64,000 nt of DNA, taken from contig NZ_SSBJ01000003.1 of assembly GCF_004795055.1 (NCBI RefSeq), positions 124,001 through 188,000 on the forward strand, read 5' to 3'. Shown piece after piece: positions 8,052-17,471 of this stretch (its first letter is position 1; every line of letters begins with the position of its first letter). Position numbers and translations under genes: made by a program. Source of the stretch: Streptomyces sp. A1136 (GTDB lineage: Bacteria; Actinomycetota; Actinomycetes; Streptomycetales; Streptomycetaceae). The notes below the pieces were generated by a model that was not told the origin of the DNA, made no database searches, and saw only the letters and a program-made list of their open reading frames with translations.

Positions 8052-9350
8052 TCAGCCCGTCGACTTGAGCGTCGCGGAGCGGCGCGGGATCGCGAAGGCG
8101 TCGAGCTCGGCGCGGGTGAGCCCGGTCAGGGCCGTGACCTCCTCGGTGCCGACCGCCCCGCAGTCGAGGCCGCGGACCAGGTAGCCGGCCAGGGCCTTGG
8201 CGGTCGCGGGCTCGTCCATCACGTCGCCCTCGATCTTGGCGACGTACGCCTTCAGGCGGGCGGCCGCGGCTTCGAGGCCCTCGCGGTAGAAGGTGTAGAC
8301 GGCCGCGTAGCGGGTCGGCAGGTGGCCCGGGTGCATGTCCCACCCCTGGTAGTAGGCCCGCGCCAGGGCGCGCCGGGTGAGCCCGTAGTGCAGCTTCCAG
8401 GCTTCGTGGACGTGCTCGGTGGTACCGATCGGCAGGACGTTCGTCGAGCCGTCGGAGACCCGAACGCCCGTTCCCGCGGCGGCGACCTGCATGATCGCCT
8501 TGGCGTGGTCGGCGGCGGGGTGGTCGCTCGACTGGTAGGCGGCGGACACGCCGACGCAGGCGCTGTAGTCGAAGGTGCCGTAGTGCAGACCGGTGGCGCG
8601 GCCCTTGGCGGCCTCGATCATCCGGGCCACCGTGGCGGTGCCGTCGGAGGCCAGGATCGACTGGCTGGTCTCGATCTGGATCTCGAAGCCGATCCGGCCC
8701 GGACGCAGCCCGCGGGCGGTCTCGAAGGCCTCCAGCAACTCGACGAAGGCGGTGACCTGCTCCGCGTAGGTGACCTTCGGCAGGGTCAGGACGAGGCCCT
8801 CGGGCAGGTCGCCGCGCTCCAGGAGCCCGGACAGGAAGACGTCCGTGGTGCGGATGCCCCGGTCGCGGACGTTGGACTCCATGCACTTCATGCGGATGCC
8901 CATGTACGGGGCGTTCGTGCCGTTGGCGAAGGCCTCGGAGACGAGGCGGGCGGCGCGGGCGGCGGCCTGGTCCTCCTCCTCGTCGGAGCGCACGCCGAAG
9001 CCGTCCTCGAAGTCGACGCGGAGGTCCTCGATGGGCTCGGAGGCGAGTTTGGCGCGTACGCGCTCGTAGACGGGGACGGCCAGGTCGTCGGAGATGCCGA
9101 GCACCTTGGCGAAGGTGGCGGCGTCGGGGGCGTGCTCGTCAAGGGCCGCGAGGGCCTGGTCGCCCCAGGAGCGGATCGTGTCGGCGGCGAAGACGTCACC
9201 GGGCACGTAGACGGTGTGGATGGGCTGACGGGTCCCGGGGTCGCCCGGGTAGTGCCGCGCGAGTTCCGCGTCCACCGGGGCGAGGGAGGCGCTGATGCCC
9301 TCGCTGACCGCGCCTGCGAGGCTCGTCGCCACCTTCTCCTGCTGACCCAT
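8052..9350 (-). CDS. HpcH/HpaI aldolase / citrate lyase beta-like protein (DUF6986-type)
   Basis: 432 aa from the ATG at 9348-9350; AGGAGAG at 9358-9363 fixes this start against an upstream in-frame ATG at 9377. Motifs of the CitE/malate synthase TIM-barrel superfamily are visible: DLRVDFEDGFG (metal-binding Asp/Glu), GFEIQIETSQSI and WDMHPGHLP. A carbon-carbon lyase of a CoA ester or 2-keto acid is likely; the reaction is not assignable. Terminators isolate it on both sides. Confidence 0.75.
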   Translation of the reverse strand: MGQQEKVATSLAGAVSEGISASLAPVDAELARHYPGDPGTRQPIHTVYVPGDVFAADTIRSWGDQALAALDEHAPDAATFAKVLGISDDLAVPVYERVRAKLASEPIEDLRVDFEDGFGVRSDEEEDQAAARAARLVSEAFANGTNAPYMGIRMKCMESNVRDRGIRTTDVFLSGLLERGDLPEGLVLTLPKVTYAEQVTAFVELLEAFETARGLRPGRIGFEIQIETSQSILASDGTATVARMIEAAKGRATGLHYGTFDYSACVGVSAAYQSSDHPAADHAKAIMQVAAAGTGVRVSDGSTNVLPIGTTEHVHEAWKLHYGLTRRALARAYYQGWDMHPGHLPTRYAAVYTFYREGLEAAAARLKAYVAKIEGDVMDEPATAKALAGYLVRGLDCGAVGTEEVTALTGLTRAELDAFAIPRRSATLKSTG

Positions 9351-9459
9351 CGTGCACTCTCCTCTTTTCCGCTTCACGGAAGCTTAGATCCGCATAGCAG
9401 AATTTAGCCATGGGGTTCCGCTCCGTCAATGGTCCCTCCGCCGCCGTGGGCAAACGACT

Positions 9460-9494
9460 CGGGGCCGTGCGGTGAGAAACACCACACGGCCCCG
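9460..9494 (-). terminator. Terminator after etfA
   Basis: Arms 9460-9474 and 9480-9494 pair over 15 bp with one U-G wobble when read on the minus strand; the loop is TTTCT. It lies 30 bp beyond the etfA stop and upstream of the aldolase gene, so it likely ends the etfBA transcript. Confidence 0.7.
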
Positions 9495-9524
9495 AAGGCG
9501 TTCGACGGAGAGGAGAAGCGCAGG

Positions 9525-10487
<963 letters not shown>

Positions 10488-10582
10488 GGGAGTGCTCCTG
10501 CGAATGCGAAGTAGTCAGGGGGCGATCGAGAGGGTGTCGGCCGAAGCTCTGGGGCGAACTTCCGACCGGCCAGGCTGCGGCC

Positions 10583-11368
10583 TTAGATGAACTTCTGGCC
10601 GGCCAGGAACTCGGCCAGCTGCTTGCCGCCCTCGCCCTCGTCCTTGACGATCGTGCCGGCGGTGCGGGCCGGGCGCTGCGCGGCGGAGTCGACCGCGGTC
10701 CAGGAGCCCTCCAGGCCGACCTCGTCGGCCTCGATCTCCAGCTCCTCCAGGTCCCAGGACTCCACCGGCTTCTTCTTGGCCGCCATGATGCCCTTGAAGG
10801 ACGGGTAGCGGGCCTCGCCCGACTGGTCGGTCACCGAGACGAGCGCCGGCAGGGACGCCTGGAGCTGCTCGCTCGCGGTGTCGCCGTCGCGGCGGCCGGT
10901 CACGGTGCCGTCCTCGACCTTGACCTCGGAGAGCAGGGTGACCTGCGGGACGCCCAGGCGCTCGGCGAGGATCGCGGGCAGCACGCCCATGGTGCCGTCG
11001 GTGGAGGCCATGCCGGTGATGACCAGGTCGTAACCGGCCTTCTCGATGGCCTTGGCGAGCACGAGCGAGGTGCCCATGACGTCGGAGCCGTGCAGGTCGT
11101 CGTCTTCCACGTGGATGGCCTTGTCGGCGCCCATGGAGAGCGCCTTGCGCAGCGCGTCCTTGGCGTCCTCGGGACCGACGGTCAGGACGGTGATCTCCGC
11201 CTCGTCCGCCTCGTCGGCGATCTGGAGCGCCTGCTCGACCGCGTACTCGTCGAGTTCCGACAGCAGACCGTCGACGTCGTCGCGGTCGACGGTCAGGTCA
11301 TCGGCGAAGTGCCGGTCGCCGGTGGCGTCGGGTACGTACTTCACACAGACAACGATCCTCAGGCTCAC
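10583..11368 (-). CDS. etfB: Electron transfer flavoprotein subunit beta
   Basis: 261 aa from the GTG at 11366-11368 (VSLRIVVCVKYVPDATG), with AGGAGAG at 11374-11380. An upstream in-frame ATG at 11422 would add an unconserved 18-residue tail. Conserved ETF-beta segments include MGADKAIHVEDDDL, GMASTDGTMGVLPAILAERL and the C-terminal MAAKKKP. It is the first gene of the etfBA operon and binds AMP in the heterodimer. Confidence 0.97.
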   Translation of the reverse strand: MSLRIVVCVKYVPDATGDRHFADDLTVDRDDVDGLLSELDEYAVEQALQIADEADEAEITVLTVGPEDAKDALRKALSMGADKAIHVEDDDLHGSDVMGTSLVLAKAIEKAGYDLVITGMASTDGTMGVLPAILAERLGVPQVTLLSEVKVEDGTVTGRRDGDTASEQLQASLPALVSVTDQSGEARYPSFKGIMAAKKKPVESWDLEELEIEADEVGLEGSWTAVDSAAQRPARTAGTIVKDEGEGGKQLAEFLAGQKFI

Positions 11369-11570
11369 GCCGACTCTCCTACCGCATCGTCTTTTTCTGA
11401 TACCGCCTTGTGCAGGCAGCATAGGCGCCTTGTCGGGCGGATCCCGTTCGGGGCGACCCGCGCCCCCACGGGAATGTTACTCGTCAGTACACAGTGGGTC
11501 TTCCCCGGTGGCAAGGCCGACGAACTGTGATCTGGCCAACGCCACCCGAACCCACCCCAGCAGGGACGAT

Positions 11571-12107
11571 TCAGTCCCGCAGCGCGTTGAAGCGCCCCTG
11601 GTGGTAAAGGAGCGGACGGCCTCCGCCGCCGGGATGCACCGCGGGGTCGCCGGACACCAGCTCGGCGATGATCACCCGGTGGGCGCCGGCGGGCACCCGG
11701 GCCACCACCCGGCACACAAGCCACGCCAACACCCCGGACAGGACCGGCACCCCGTGCGGACCCTCGGCCCAGTCGGTGTCCGGCCCGAAGCGGTCCGCGC
11801 CGCTGCGCGCGAACAGGCCGGCCAGCTCCCGCTGGTGCTCGGCGAGTATGTGCACGCCGAGGTGGTCGCAGTCGCGTATCGCGGGCCAAGTGGAGGAACC
11901 GGTGCCGATCGTGAAGGAGAGCATCGGCGGGTCGGCGGAGACGGAGTTCAGGGACGTCGCGGTGAACCCCACCGGGGCGCCGGCGCCCGAGGTGGCGGTG
12001 ATGACCGCGACTCCCGCGGCGTGCTGACGGAAGACGGAGCGCAGGAGGTCGGGCGATCCGGTCGTACCGGTGACGAAACGGGGGGACGGAGCCGTCGGGG
12101 CCGTCAT
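11571..12107 (-). CDS. Flavin reductase family protein
   Basis: 178 aa from ATG 12105-12107, with AAGGAAG just upstream. The FMN-binding split-barrel family is evident: RQHAAGVAVITA, GFTATSLNSVSADPPMLSF and WPAIRDCDHLGVHIL. Such enzymes supply reduced flavin to two-component monooxygenases or act on flavin directly. A 26-codon leader peptide of the Streptomyces cysteine-attenuator type lies 61 nt upstream (12169-12249). This links the gene to sulfur supply, for example reduced flavin for sulfonate desulfurisation (inference). Confidence 0.85.
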   Translation of the reverse strand: MTAPTAPSPRFVTGTTGSPDLLRSVFRQHAAGVAVITATSGAGAPVGFTATSLNSVSADPPMLSFTIGTGSSTWPAIRDCDHLGVHILAEHQRELAGLFARSGADRFGPDTDWAEGPHGVPVLSGVLAWLVCRVVARVPAGAHRVIIAELVSGDPAVHPGGGGRPLLYHQGRFNALRD

Positions 12108-12168
12108 GAGGGGCTTCCTTCTGCCGCGTCGGGCGCGGGCACGGTCGGGGATCGGGCGTCGGGGGCGT

Positions 12169-12249
12169 TCAGTGATCCCAACAGCGCGCGCTCGCGTAGC
12201 GGACGAGGTCCACGTCGGCCCGTCCGTAAAGCAGGAGTTCATACCTCAT
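12169..12249 (-). CDS. Putative cysteine-responsive leader peptide
   Basis: 26 codons, ATG 12247-12249. The peptide contains ADVDLVRYASARCW near its end, which fits the Streptomyces leader-peptide pattern R-x-HVDLxRxASAxC found before sulfur-metabolism genes. It ends 61 nt before the flavin reductase start. Ribosome pausing at the Cys codon (TGC) when Cys-tRNA is scarce would regulate the downstream gene. The family match is recalled, not searched. Confidence 0.65.
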   Translation of the reverse strand: MRYELLLYGRADVDLVRYASARCWDH

Positions 12250-12397
12250 GCCGTCAGCCTGTCGATCTCTCGTGTACACAGTCAAGCCGCACCGGCCAGA
12301 TGTCGGGCGCGTCACGCCGTGTACGGGCGCGCGCACCGGCGCGTGCGGCCCCGGCCGCCCGCACGGCCCGCACAGAGGCACGTCCCACGCAGGCTCG

Positions 12398-12724
12398 TCA
12401 TACGGCGGCTCCCAGGGCGGCGATCACGTCGGCCTTGCGCGGCATCCCGGCGGCCTGCCGGACGATCCGCCCGCCGGAGTCCAGCACCAGCACGGTGGGC
12501 GTCTTCTCGATGCCGAGGGCGCGTACGAGGTCGAGGTTCAGCTCGGCGTCCACTTCCACGTGCGCGACGCCGTCCACCATGGAGGCGACATCGGCCAGGA
12601 TCCGCCGGGTCGCCGCGCAGGGCCTGCAGAACGCGCTGGAGAACTGGACCAGGGTGGCCCGTTCCCCCGGTTCCGCGCCCAGTTCGGCCGCGCCCAGCCG
12701 TGCTCCGTCCCCGTGCCCGCGCAC
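12398..12724 (-). CDS. Thioredoxin-like protein with CRPC motif
   Basis: 108 aa from the GTG at 12722-12724 with AAGGGA at 12731-12736; a longer reading from 12916 has no family-like sequence. TLVQFSSAFCRPCAATR gives a CxxC active site (CRPC), and the cis-Pro segment ALGIEKTPTVLVLD follows. No signal peptide or membrane segment precedes it, so a cytoplasmic thiol-disulfide role is expected. Partner unknown. Confidence 0.82.
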   Translation of the reverse strand: MRGHGDGARLGAAELGAEPGERATLVQFSSAFCRPCAATRRILADVASMVDGVAHVEVDAELNLDLVRALGIEKTPTVLVLDSGGRIVRQAAGMPRKADVIAALGAAV

Positions 12725-12948
12725 CCCTGCTCCCTTCCGTACCGCTGCTTCCGCTCCGGTCGTACGCTGATCCGAGCACCCCGTGGGCGCGCCGCATTCC
12801 CGGCGTGACGAGAATCTCCCCGGGCACACGCGCCAGGACTGGCTCATCGGCCGGTATCTGGGGCACCATCCCCATGGTCGCGTACCTACGCTTCCGTAAC
12901 TTCCAGCCGGGAGCACCTCCCCAGGCAGAAAGAAGGGGTCTCCCCACC

Positions 12949-13671
12949 ATGGCTGAGCTCGTCTACCCTCCCGTCATCGGCGCAGCGCACACGCTCTTCC
13001 GCGCGCTGGACATCCGTATCGACATGAAGGGGACGGAGAACATCCCGCGCAAGGGCGGGGCGGTCCTCGTGTCCAACCACATCGGCTACCTCGACTTCAT
13101 CTTCGCCGGTCTGGCCGCCCGCCCGCAGAAGCGGCTGGTGCGGTTCATGGCGAAGGAGTCGGTGTTCCGGCACAAGGTCTCGGGCCCGTTGATGCGCGCG
13201 ATGAAGCACATCCCGGTGGACCGCGCGCAGGGTGAGACGGCGTACCAGCATGCCCTGGACTCCCTGCGCTCCGGCGAGATCATCGGGGTGTTCCCCGAGG
13301 CGACCATCTCCCAGTCCTTCACGCTCAAGAGCTTCAAGTCGGGCGCGGCCCGGATGGCGCAGGACGCCGGGGTCCCGCTGATCCCCGTCGCGCTGTGGGG
13401 CACCCAGCGGCTGTGGACCAAGGGCCGCCCCAAGGACCTCAAGCGCAGCCACATCCCGGTGACGATGCGGGTGGGCGAGCCGCTGGAGGCGCCGACCGAC
13501 CAGTACGCCGGGGCCATCACCCGGCGCCTGCGGGAGCGGGTGCAGGAACTGCTGGACGCCGCCCAGCGCGCGTATCCGGCCAAGCCGAAGGGTCCGGAGG
13601 ACGCCTGGTGGCTCCCGGCGCACCTCGGTGGCACCGCCCCCACCCCGGCCCAGGTCAAGGAAGCGGGCTGA
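12949..13671 (+). CDS. Lysophospholipid acyltransferase (PlsC family)
   Basis: 240 aa from ATG 12949. The HX4D box is NHIGYLD (His ~43). Later boxes are GVFPEATIS (acceptor-binding E) and VPLIPVALWGTQRLW. The family transfers acyl chains to 1-acylglycerol-3-phosphate or related lysolipids at the membrane. Streptomyces encode several paralogues, so the exact acceptor is not assigned. A short hairpin (13677-13695) follows the stop. Confidence 0.9.
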   Translation: MAELVYPPVIGAAHTLFRALDIRIDMKGTENIPRKGGAVLVSNHIGYLDFIFAGLAARPQKRLVRFMAKESVFRHKVSGPLMRAMKHIPVDRAQGETAYQHALDSLRSGEIIGVFPEATISQSFTLKSFKSGAARMAQDAGVPLIPVALWGTQRLWTKGRPKDLKRSHIPVTMRVGEPLEAPTDQYAGAITRRLRERVQELLDAAQRAYPAKPKGPEDAWWLPAHLGGTAPTPAQVKEAG

Positions 13672-13676
13672 GCGCA

Positions 13677-13695
13677 CGCCCGGGCTTACCGGGCG
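13677..13695 (+). terminator. Short hairpin after the acyltransferase gene
   Basis: CGCCCGG (13677-13683) pairs with CCGGGCG (13689-13695) around GCTTA, 6 nt after the stop. Short stem without a T-run; a possible weak terminator. Confidence 0.4.
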
Positions 13696-13778
13696 GAGGG
13701 CGACCCTTTCGGTGTACACCCTTCTGCCGTAGCGTTCCGGCCGTCGGCACGTCGTAACACCTCCGGGGGGGGGTCACG

Positions 13779-15029
13779 GTGCGGGGGTTCGGACGGTATC
13801 TGGGGGCGGCGCTCGCCGCGCGGTTCGCCTCCGAGGGCATGGGGATGGCCGTGGTGCTGCTGGCCCAGGAGCGGACCGGGAGCGCGGCGCACGGGGCGTT
13901 CGTACTGACCGCCTGGCTGGCGCCGCACGTCCTGGCCGCTCCGCTCGCCGGGGCGGCGGCCGCCCGGACACGCCGGCCCCGACTGTTCCACGCGGGCGCG
14001 CTGGCCGGGTTCACGGGCGCCGTGGGGGCGTTGGCGCTGCTCCTGGGCCGCGCTCCGACTCCGGTGGTCCTGGCGGTCGCCCTGGTCGGCGGCACCTGCG
14101 GGCCGATGGTGACGGGCGGCCTGTCGAGCCTGGTCGCGGGGCTGGTCCCGGCCGGCCCCGGCCGCGACCGCGCCTACGGGTGGGACGCATCCACGTACAA
14201 CGCCGCCGCGGTCACCGCGCCGGCGGCCGTCAGCGTGGTGGCTGCGCTGGGTTCGGCGGGGCCGGCGATGGCCCTGCTGGGGGCCTCCGGCGCGGTGGCC
14301 GCGGCCCTGGCCGCCGGCCTGCGCTACGAGGACCGGGGCGCGGGCTCGGCGCCCGAGGGACCCCGGGCCGGGATCGGCGCCGGGCTCGCCGCCCTGTGGC
14401 GGGTGCGGCAACTGCGGGCCATCACCTCCGCGACGACCCTGGCCTTCGTCGGGGTCGGCTCCCTCACCACCACCTCGGTGCTGCTGGCCTCGGCCCTGGG
14501 CAGCCCGGACGCCGGCGGGGTACTGATGACGGCCTTCGCGGTGGGCGCGCTCGCCGGTTCCCTGACGCTGGGCCGGGTCACGACCGTCGCACCGGGCCCC
14601 TTGGCCTGTGGGGCGTTGGCCGGGACCGCGGTGGCCCTGGCCGCGGCCGCGTTCACGCCCTCGGTGGCCTGGACGGCCGCCGCCTTCGCCGCGGCCGGGG
14701 TGTGCGACGGCCCCCTGCTCACCGCGACCCTGCGCATCCGCTCGGACTACGCCCCCGCGGCGGTGCGGACGCAGGTCTTCACCCTGGGCGCCGGACTCAA
14801 GCTGACGGCCGCCTCCGCCGGCGCCGCCCTGGTGGGGCTGGCGGCGGGGGCGCCGCCGCGGGCGCTGTTGCTCGGGATCGCCGGGCTCCAGGCGGCCGCG
14901 GCCCTGCTGCACGTCGTGCTGGCCCGGCCCGGGGCACGTGGCGGCGGGAGCGGGGGCGGGGCGGTCACAGGGCCGTCGGGAGCCTGCGCCACAGCTCCGG
15001 CCGGTCGGCGGACTCCCGGAGAGCCGTGA
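13779..15029 (+). CDS. MFS transporter
   Basis: 416 aa from GTG 13779. About 12 hydrophobic segments alternate with short charged loops (for example RTRRPRLF after the second helix and GPGRDRAYGWD mid-protein). An Ala/Gly-rich major facilitator; substrate unknown, drug or metabolite efflux being common for such stand-alone proteins. The last 65 nt overlap the end of the convergent transglutaminase-like gene, so the hydrophilic C-terminal tail is encoded antisense to it. Confidence 0.82.
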   Translation: MRGFGRYLGAALAARFASEGMGMAVVLLAQERTGSAAHGAFVLTAWLAPHVLAAPLAGAAAARTRRPRLFHAGALAGFTGAVGALALLLGRAPTPVVLAVALVGGTCGPMVTGGLSSLVAGLVPAGPGRDRAYGWDASTYNAAAVTAPAAVSVVAALGSAGPAMALLGASGAVAAALAAGLRYEDRGAGSAPEGPRAGIGAGLAALWRVRQLRAITSATTLAFVGVGSLTTTSVLLASALGSPDAGGVLMTAFAVGALAGSLTLGRVTTVAPGPLACGALAGTAVALAAAAFTPSVAWTAAAFAAAGVCDGPLLTATLRIRSDYAPAAVRTQVFTLGAGLKLTAASAGAALVGLAAGAPPRALLLGIAGLQAAAALLHVVLARPGARGGGSGGGAVTGPSGACATAPAGRRTPGEP

Positions 15030-15567
15030 GCGTGCCCGGGTGCGGGGTGGCGTGGAGGGTCGGGTAGTCCACCTCCCCGAGCTCGGGGCGGACGGGGAAG
15101 GCGAGTCGCTCCCGGTCGAGGTCGAACCGGGCGTCGACGCCCTCCTTGTTGCCGCGCGCGTCCAGTCGGGCCCAGCCGTTCCCGCCGGGCAACCGGAGCG
15201 CGACGAGCCCGTGGAGGAGGGGTTGGGAGCCGTCGTCCTCCGTGAGGCGCTGGTAGCACAGGGCCGCCGGGACGCCTTTGGCGCGCAACAGGGCGACGAG
15301 GGCGTGGGACTTGGCGTGGCAGATGCCGTTGCGCGTGCCCAGCACGTCCGAGGCGCGCCAGGTGACGCGCGTGTCCCCGGAGTCGCCGGAGTGCGGGATG
15401 GTGTCGCGGACGAACTCGAAGGCCGCCTCGGCGTAGGCGTACGGGTCGCCGTCGGCGGCGGTCCACAGCGCGTCGGCGGTCTCGCGGACGAGGGGATGCC
15501 CGTGATCGATCGCCTCGTCGGCGGCCAAGTACGCGCGGATGTCGGAATGCTCCTGGATCAGTTCCAT
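14965..15567 (-). CDS. Transglutaminase-like cysteine protease-fold protein
   Basis: 200 aa. Catalytic triad candidates stand in order: Cys in TRNGICHAKSHALVALLR, His in LLHGLVALR and Asp in WARLDARGN, the arrangement of bacterial transglutaminase-core proteins. The N-terminus (MELIQEHSDIRAYLAADE) has no signal peptide, so it is cytoplasmic. Members act as proteases or peptide amidases; the substrate is unknown. Overlaps the end of the MFS gene by 65 nt tail to tail. Confidence 0.85.
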   Translation of the reverse strand: MELIQEHSDIRAYLAADEAIDHGHPLVRETADALWTAADGDPYAYAEAAFEFVRDTIPHSGDSGDTRVTWRASDVLGTRNGICHAKSHALVALLRAKGVPAALCYQRLTEDDGSQPLLHGLVALRLPGGNGWARLDARGNKEGVDARFDLDRERLAFPVRPELGEVDYPTLHATPHPGTLTALRESADRPELWRRLPTAL

Positions 15568-15610
15568 GACCCAGGAGCATACCTATGCGCCATAACGCAT
15601 GACTATCGAG

Positions 15611-16687
15611 TTAGCGGGCGAGCTCTTCCTTCAACGCCTGGAGGAAGCCGTCGACGTCCTCTTCCTGCGTGTCGAAGCTGCACATCCAACGGACGTCGCC
15701 GGCGATCTCGTTCCAGAAGTAGAAGCGGTAACGCTCCTGCAGGCGCCGCGACACCTCGTGCGGCAGCCGCGCGAACACCGCGTTCGCCTGCACCGGGTAG
15801 AGGATCTTGACGCCGTCCGTCTCGCGGACGCCGGCCGCGAGCCGCTGCGCCATCGCGTTGGCGTGGCGGGCGTTGCGCAGCCACAGGTCCTTGGCGAGCA
15901 GCGCTTCGAGCTGCACCGACACGAACCTCATCTTCGACGCCAACTGCATCGACATCTTGCGGATGTGCTTCATCTGCCGCACGGCGTCGGGGTTCAGCAC
16001 GACCACGGCCTCGCCGGCCATCATGCCGTTCTTGGTGCCGCCGTACGAGAGCACGTCCACACCGGCCGCGTTGGTGAAGGCGCGCATGGGCACGTCGAGC
16101 GAGGCCGCGGCGTTGGCTATCCGGGCGCCGTCGAGATGGACCTTCATGCCCAGGGAGTGCGCGTGCTCGCAGATCGCCCGGATCTCTTCGACGGTGTAGA
16201 CCGTGCCGAGTTCGGTGTTCTGGGTGATCGAGACGACCTGCGGCATGGCGCGGTGCTCGTCCTCCCAGCCCCATGCCTGCCGGTCGATGAGCTCGGGGGT
16301 GAGCTTGCCGTCGGGCGTGGGGACGGTGAGGAGCTTCAGACCGGCCATCCGCTCGGGCGCGCCGCCCTCGTCCACGTTGATGTGCGCCGACTCGGCGCAC
16401 ACCACGGCGCCCCAGCGGTCGGTCATCGCCTGGAGGGCGGTGACGTTGGCGCCGGTGCCGTTGAAGACGGGGAAGGCCTGCGCGTACGGGCCGAAGTGGC
16501 TGCGGAAGATCTTCTGCAGGTACTCGGTGTACTCGTCGTCGCCGTAGGAGACCTGGTGGCCTCCGTTGGCCAGCGCGACGGCCTCCAGGATCTCCGGATG
16601 CACCCCCGCGTAGTTGTCACTGGCGAATCCGCGCACCGCCGGGTCGTGGTGGCGGCGCGCGTCGGTCGTCCCGCTCGCGGTTCTCAC
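15611..16687 (-). CDS. Threonine aldolase family PLP-dependent lyase
   Basis: 358 aa from the GTG at 16685-16687. That codon overlaps the TGA of the upstream SDR gene in a GTGA junction, so translation is coupled; a longer reading lacks support. Fold-type I PLP features: FASDNYAGVHPEI start, FNGTGANVTALQAM, HLDGARIANAA (Asp for the pyridine N) and SYGGTKNGMMAGE with the Schiff-base Lys. Related to low-specificity L-threonine aldolase/beta-eliminating lyase. Third gene of an operon with DUF6421 and SDR genes; the true substrate is open. Confidence 0.88.
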   Translation of the reverse strand: MRTASGTTDARRHHDPAVRGFASDNYAGVHPEILEAVALANGGHQVSYGDDEYTEYLQKIFRSHFGPYAQAFPVFNGTGANVTALQAMTDRWGAVVCAESAHINVDEGGAPERMAGLKLLTVPTPDGKLTPELIDRQAWGWEDEHRAMPQVVSITQNTELGTVYTVEEIRAICEHAHSLGMKVHLDGARIANAAASLDVPMRAFTNAAGVDVLSYGGTKNGMMAGEAVVVLNPDAVRQMKHIRKMSMQLASKMRFVSVQLEALLAKDLWLRNARHANAMAQRLAAGVRETDGVKILYPVQANAVFARLPHEVSRRLQERYRFYFWNEIAGDVRWMCSFDTQEEDVDGFLQALKEELAR

Positions 16688-17445
16688 GGTTGCGGAGTGA
16701 GCCACAGACGCTGTCCGTTCACATCGGAGGCGGGCCGGTCCCATACGCCGGCGATGGCCTCGGCCAGCTCCTTGACGTCGGTGAAGCCCGCGAACTTCGC
16801 ATTGGGGCGCTCCGCGCGCATGGCGTCGTGCACCAATGCCTTGATGACCAGGATCGCAGCCGCGGCCTGCGGGCCGTCCTCGCCCCCCGCCTTGCGGTAG
16901 GAGTCCGCCATGGCCAGCGTCCAGGCCTCGGCGGCCGCCTTGCCCGCGTTGTAGGCGGCGTTGTTGGCGACCGGCTTGTGGGCGCCGGACTGGCTGATCA
17001 GGACGTATCGGCCGCGGTCGCTGCGGAGCAGGCCGTCGTGGAACGCGATGGAGGTGTGCGCGACGGTGCGGATCAGCAGCTTCTCCAGGAAGTCCCAGTC
17101 CGCGAGGTCCGTCTCGGTGAAGGAGGTGCTCCCGCGCCAGCCGCCGACGAGGTGGACCAGGCCGTCGACGTGCCCGAAGTCCTTCTCGATCCGCTCGGCC
17201 CAGGCCTTGGTGGCGGCCAGGTCGAGCAGGTCGACGGTGTCACCGATGACGGTGGCGCCGCCGTGCGCGTACCGGGCCGCGTCCACGGCCTCGGCCAGAC
17301 GCGCCGGGTCGGCGTCCGACGCGACGACGGTCGCGCCCGCCTCGGCGAGACGGAGCAGGGCGGCGCGCCCGGCGGGCCCGCCGGCGCCGGCCACCGCCAC
17401 CACCGCTCCCTGGAGCGTCCCGTTGTCGTTCCCCGAGCCGTTCAT
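16684..17445 (-). CDS. Short-chain dehydrogenase/reductase
   Basis: 253 aa from ATG 17443-17445 with CAGGAGG at 17454-17460. An alternative GTG at 17475 overlaps the upstream stop as GTGA, so both starts are plausible. The nucleotide-binding motif is VAGAGGPAGRAALLRLAE, followed by HLVGGWRG, then LISQSG (catalytic Ser) and YNAGKAA (YxxxK). Middle gene of the DUF6421-SDR-aldolase operon. Its stop is coupled to the next start. Confidence 0.88.
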   Translation of the reverse strand: MNGSGNDNGTLQGAVVAVAGAGGPAGRAALLRLAEAGATVVASDADPARLAEAVDAARYAHGGATVIGDTVDLLDLAATKAWAERIEKDFGHVDGLVHLVGGWRGSTSFTETDLADWDFLEKLLIRTVAHTSIAFHDGLLRSDRGRYVLISQSGAHKPVANNAAYNAGKAAAEAWTLAMADSYRKAGGEDGPQAAAAILVIKALVHDAMRAERPNAKFAGFTDVKELAEAIAGVWDRPASDVNGQRLWLTPQP

Positions 17446-17471
17446 CCGTGCAGCCTCCTGAGGGCGAGTGG

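Noticed and set aside
12398..12916. A longer thioredoxin starting at 12916
   Set aside because: The extra 64 residues are Arg/Pro/Cys-rich without family likeness, and a good ribosome site precedes the GTG at 12724.
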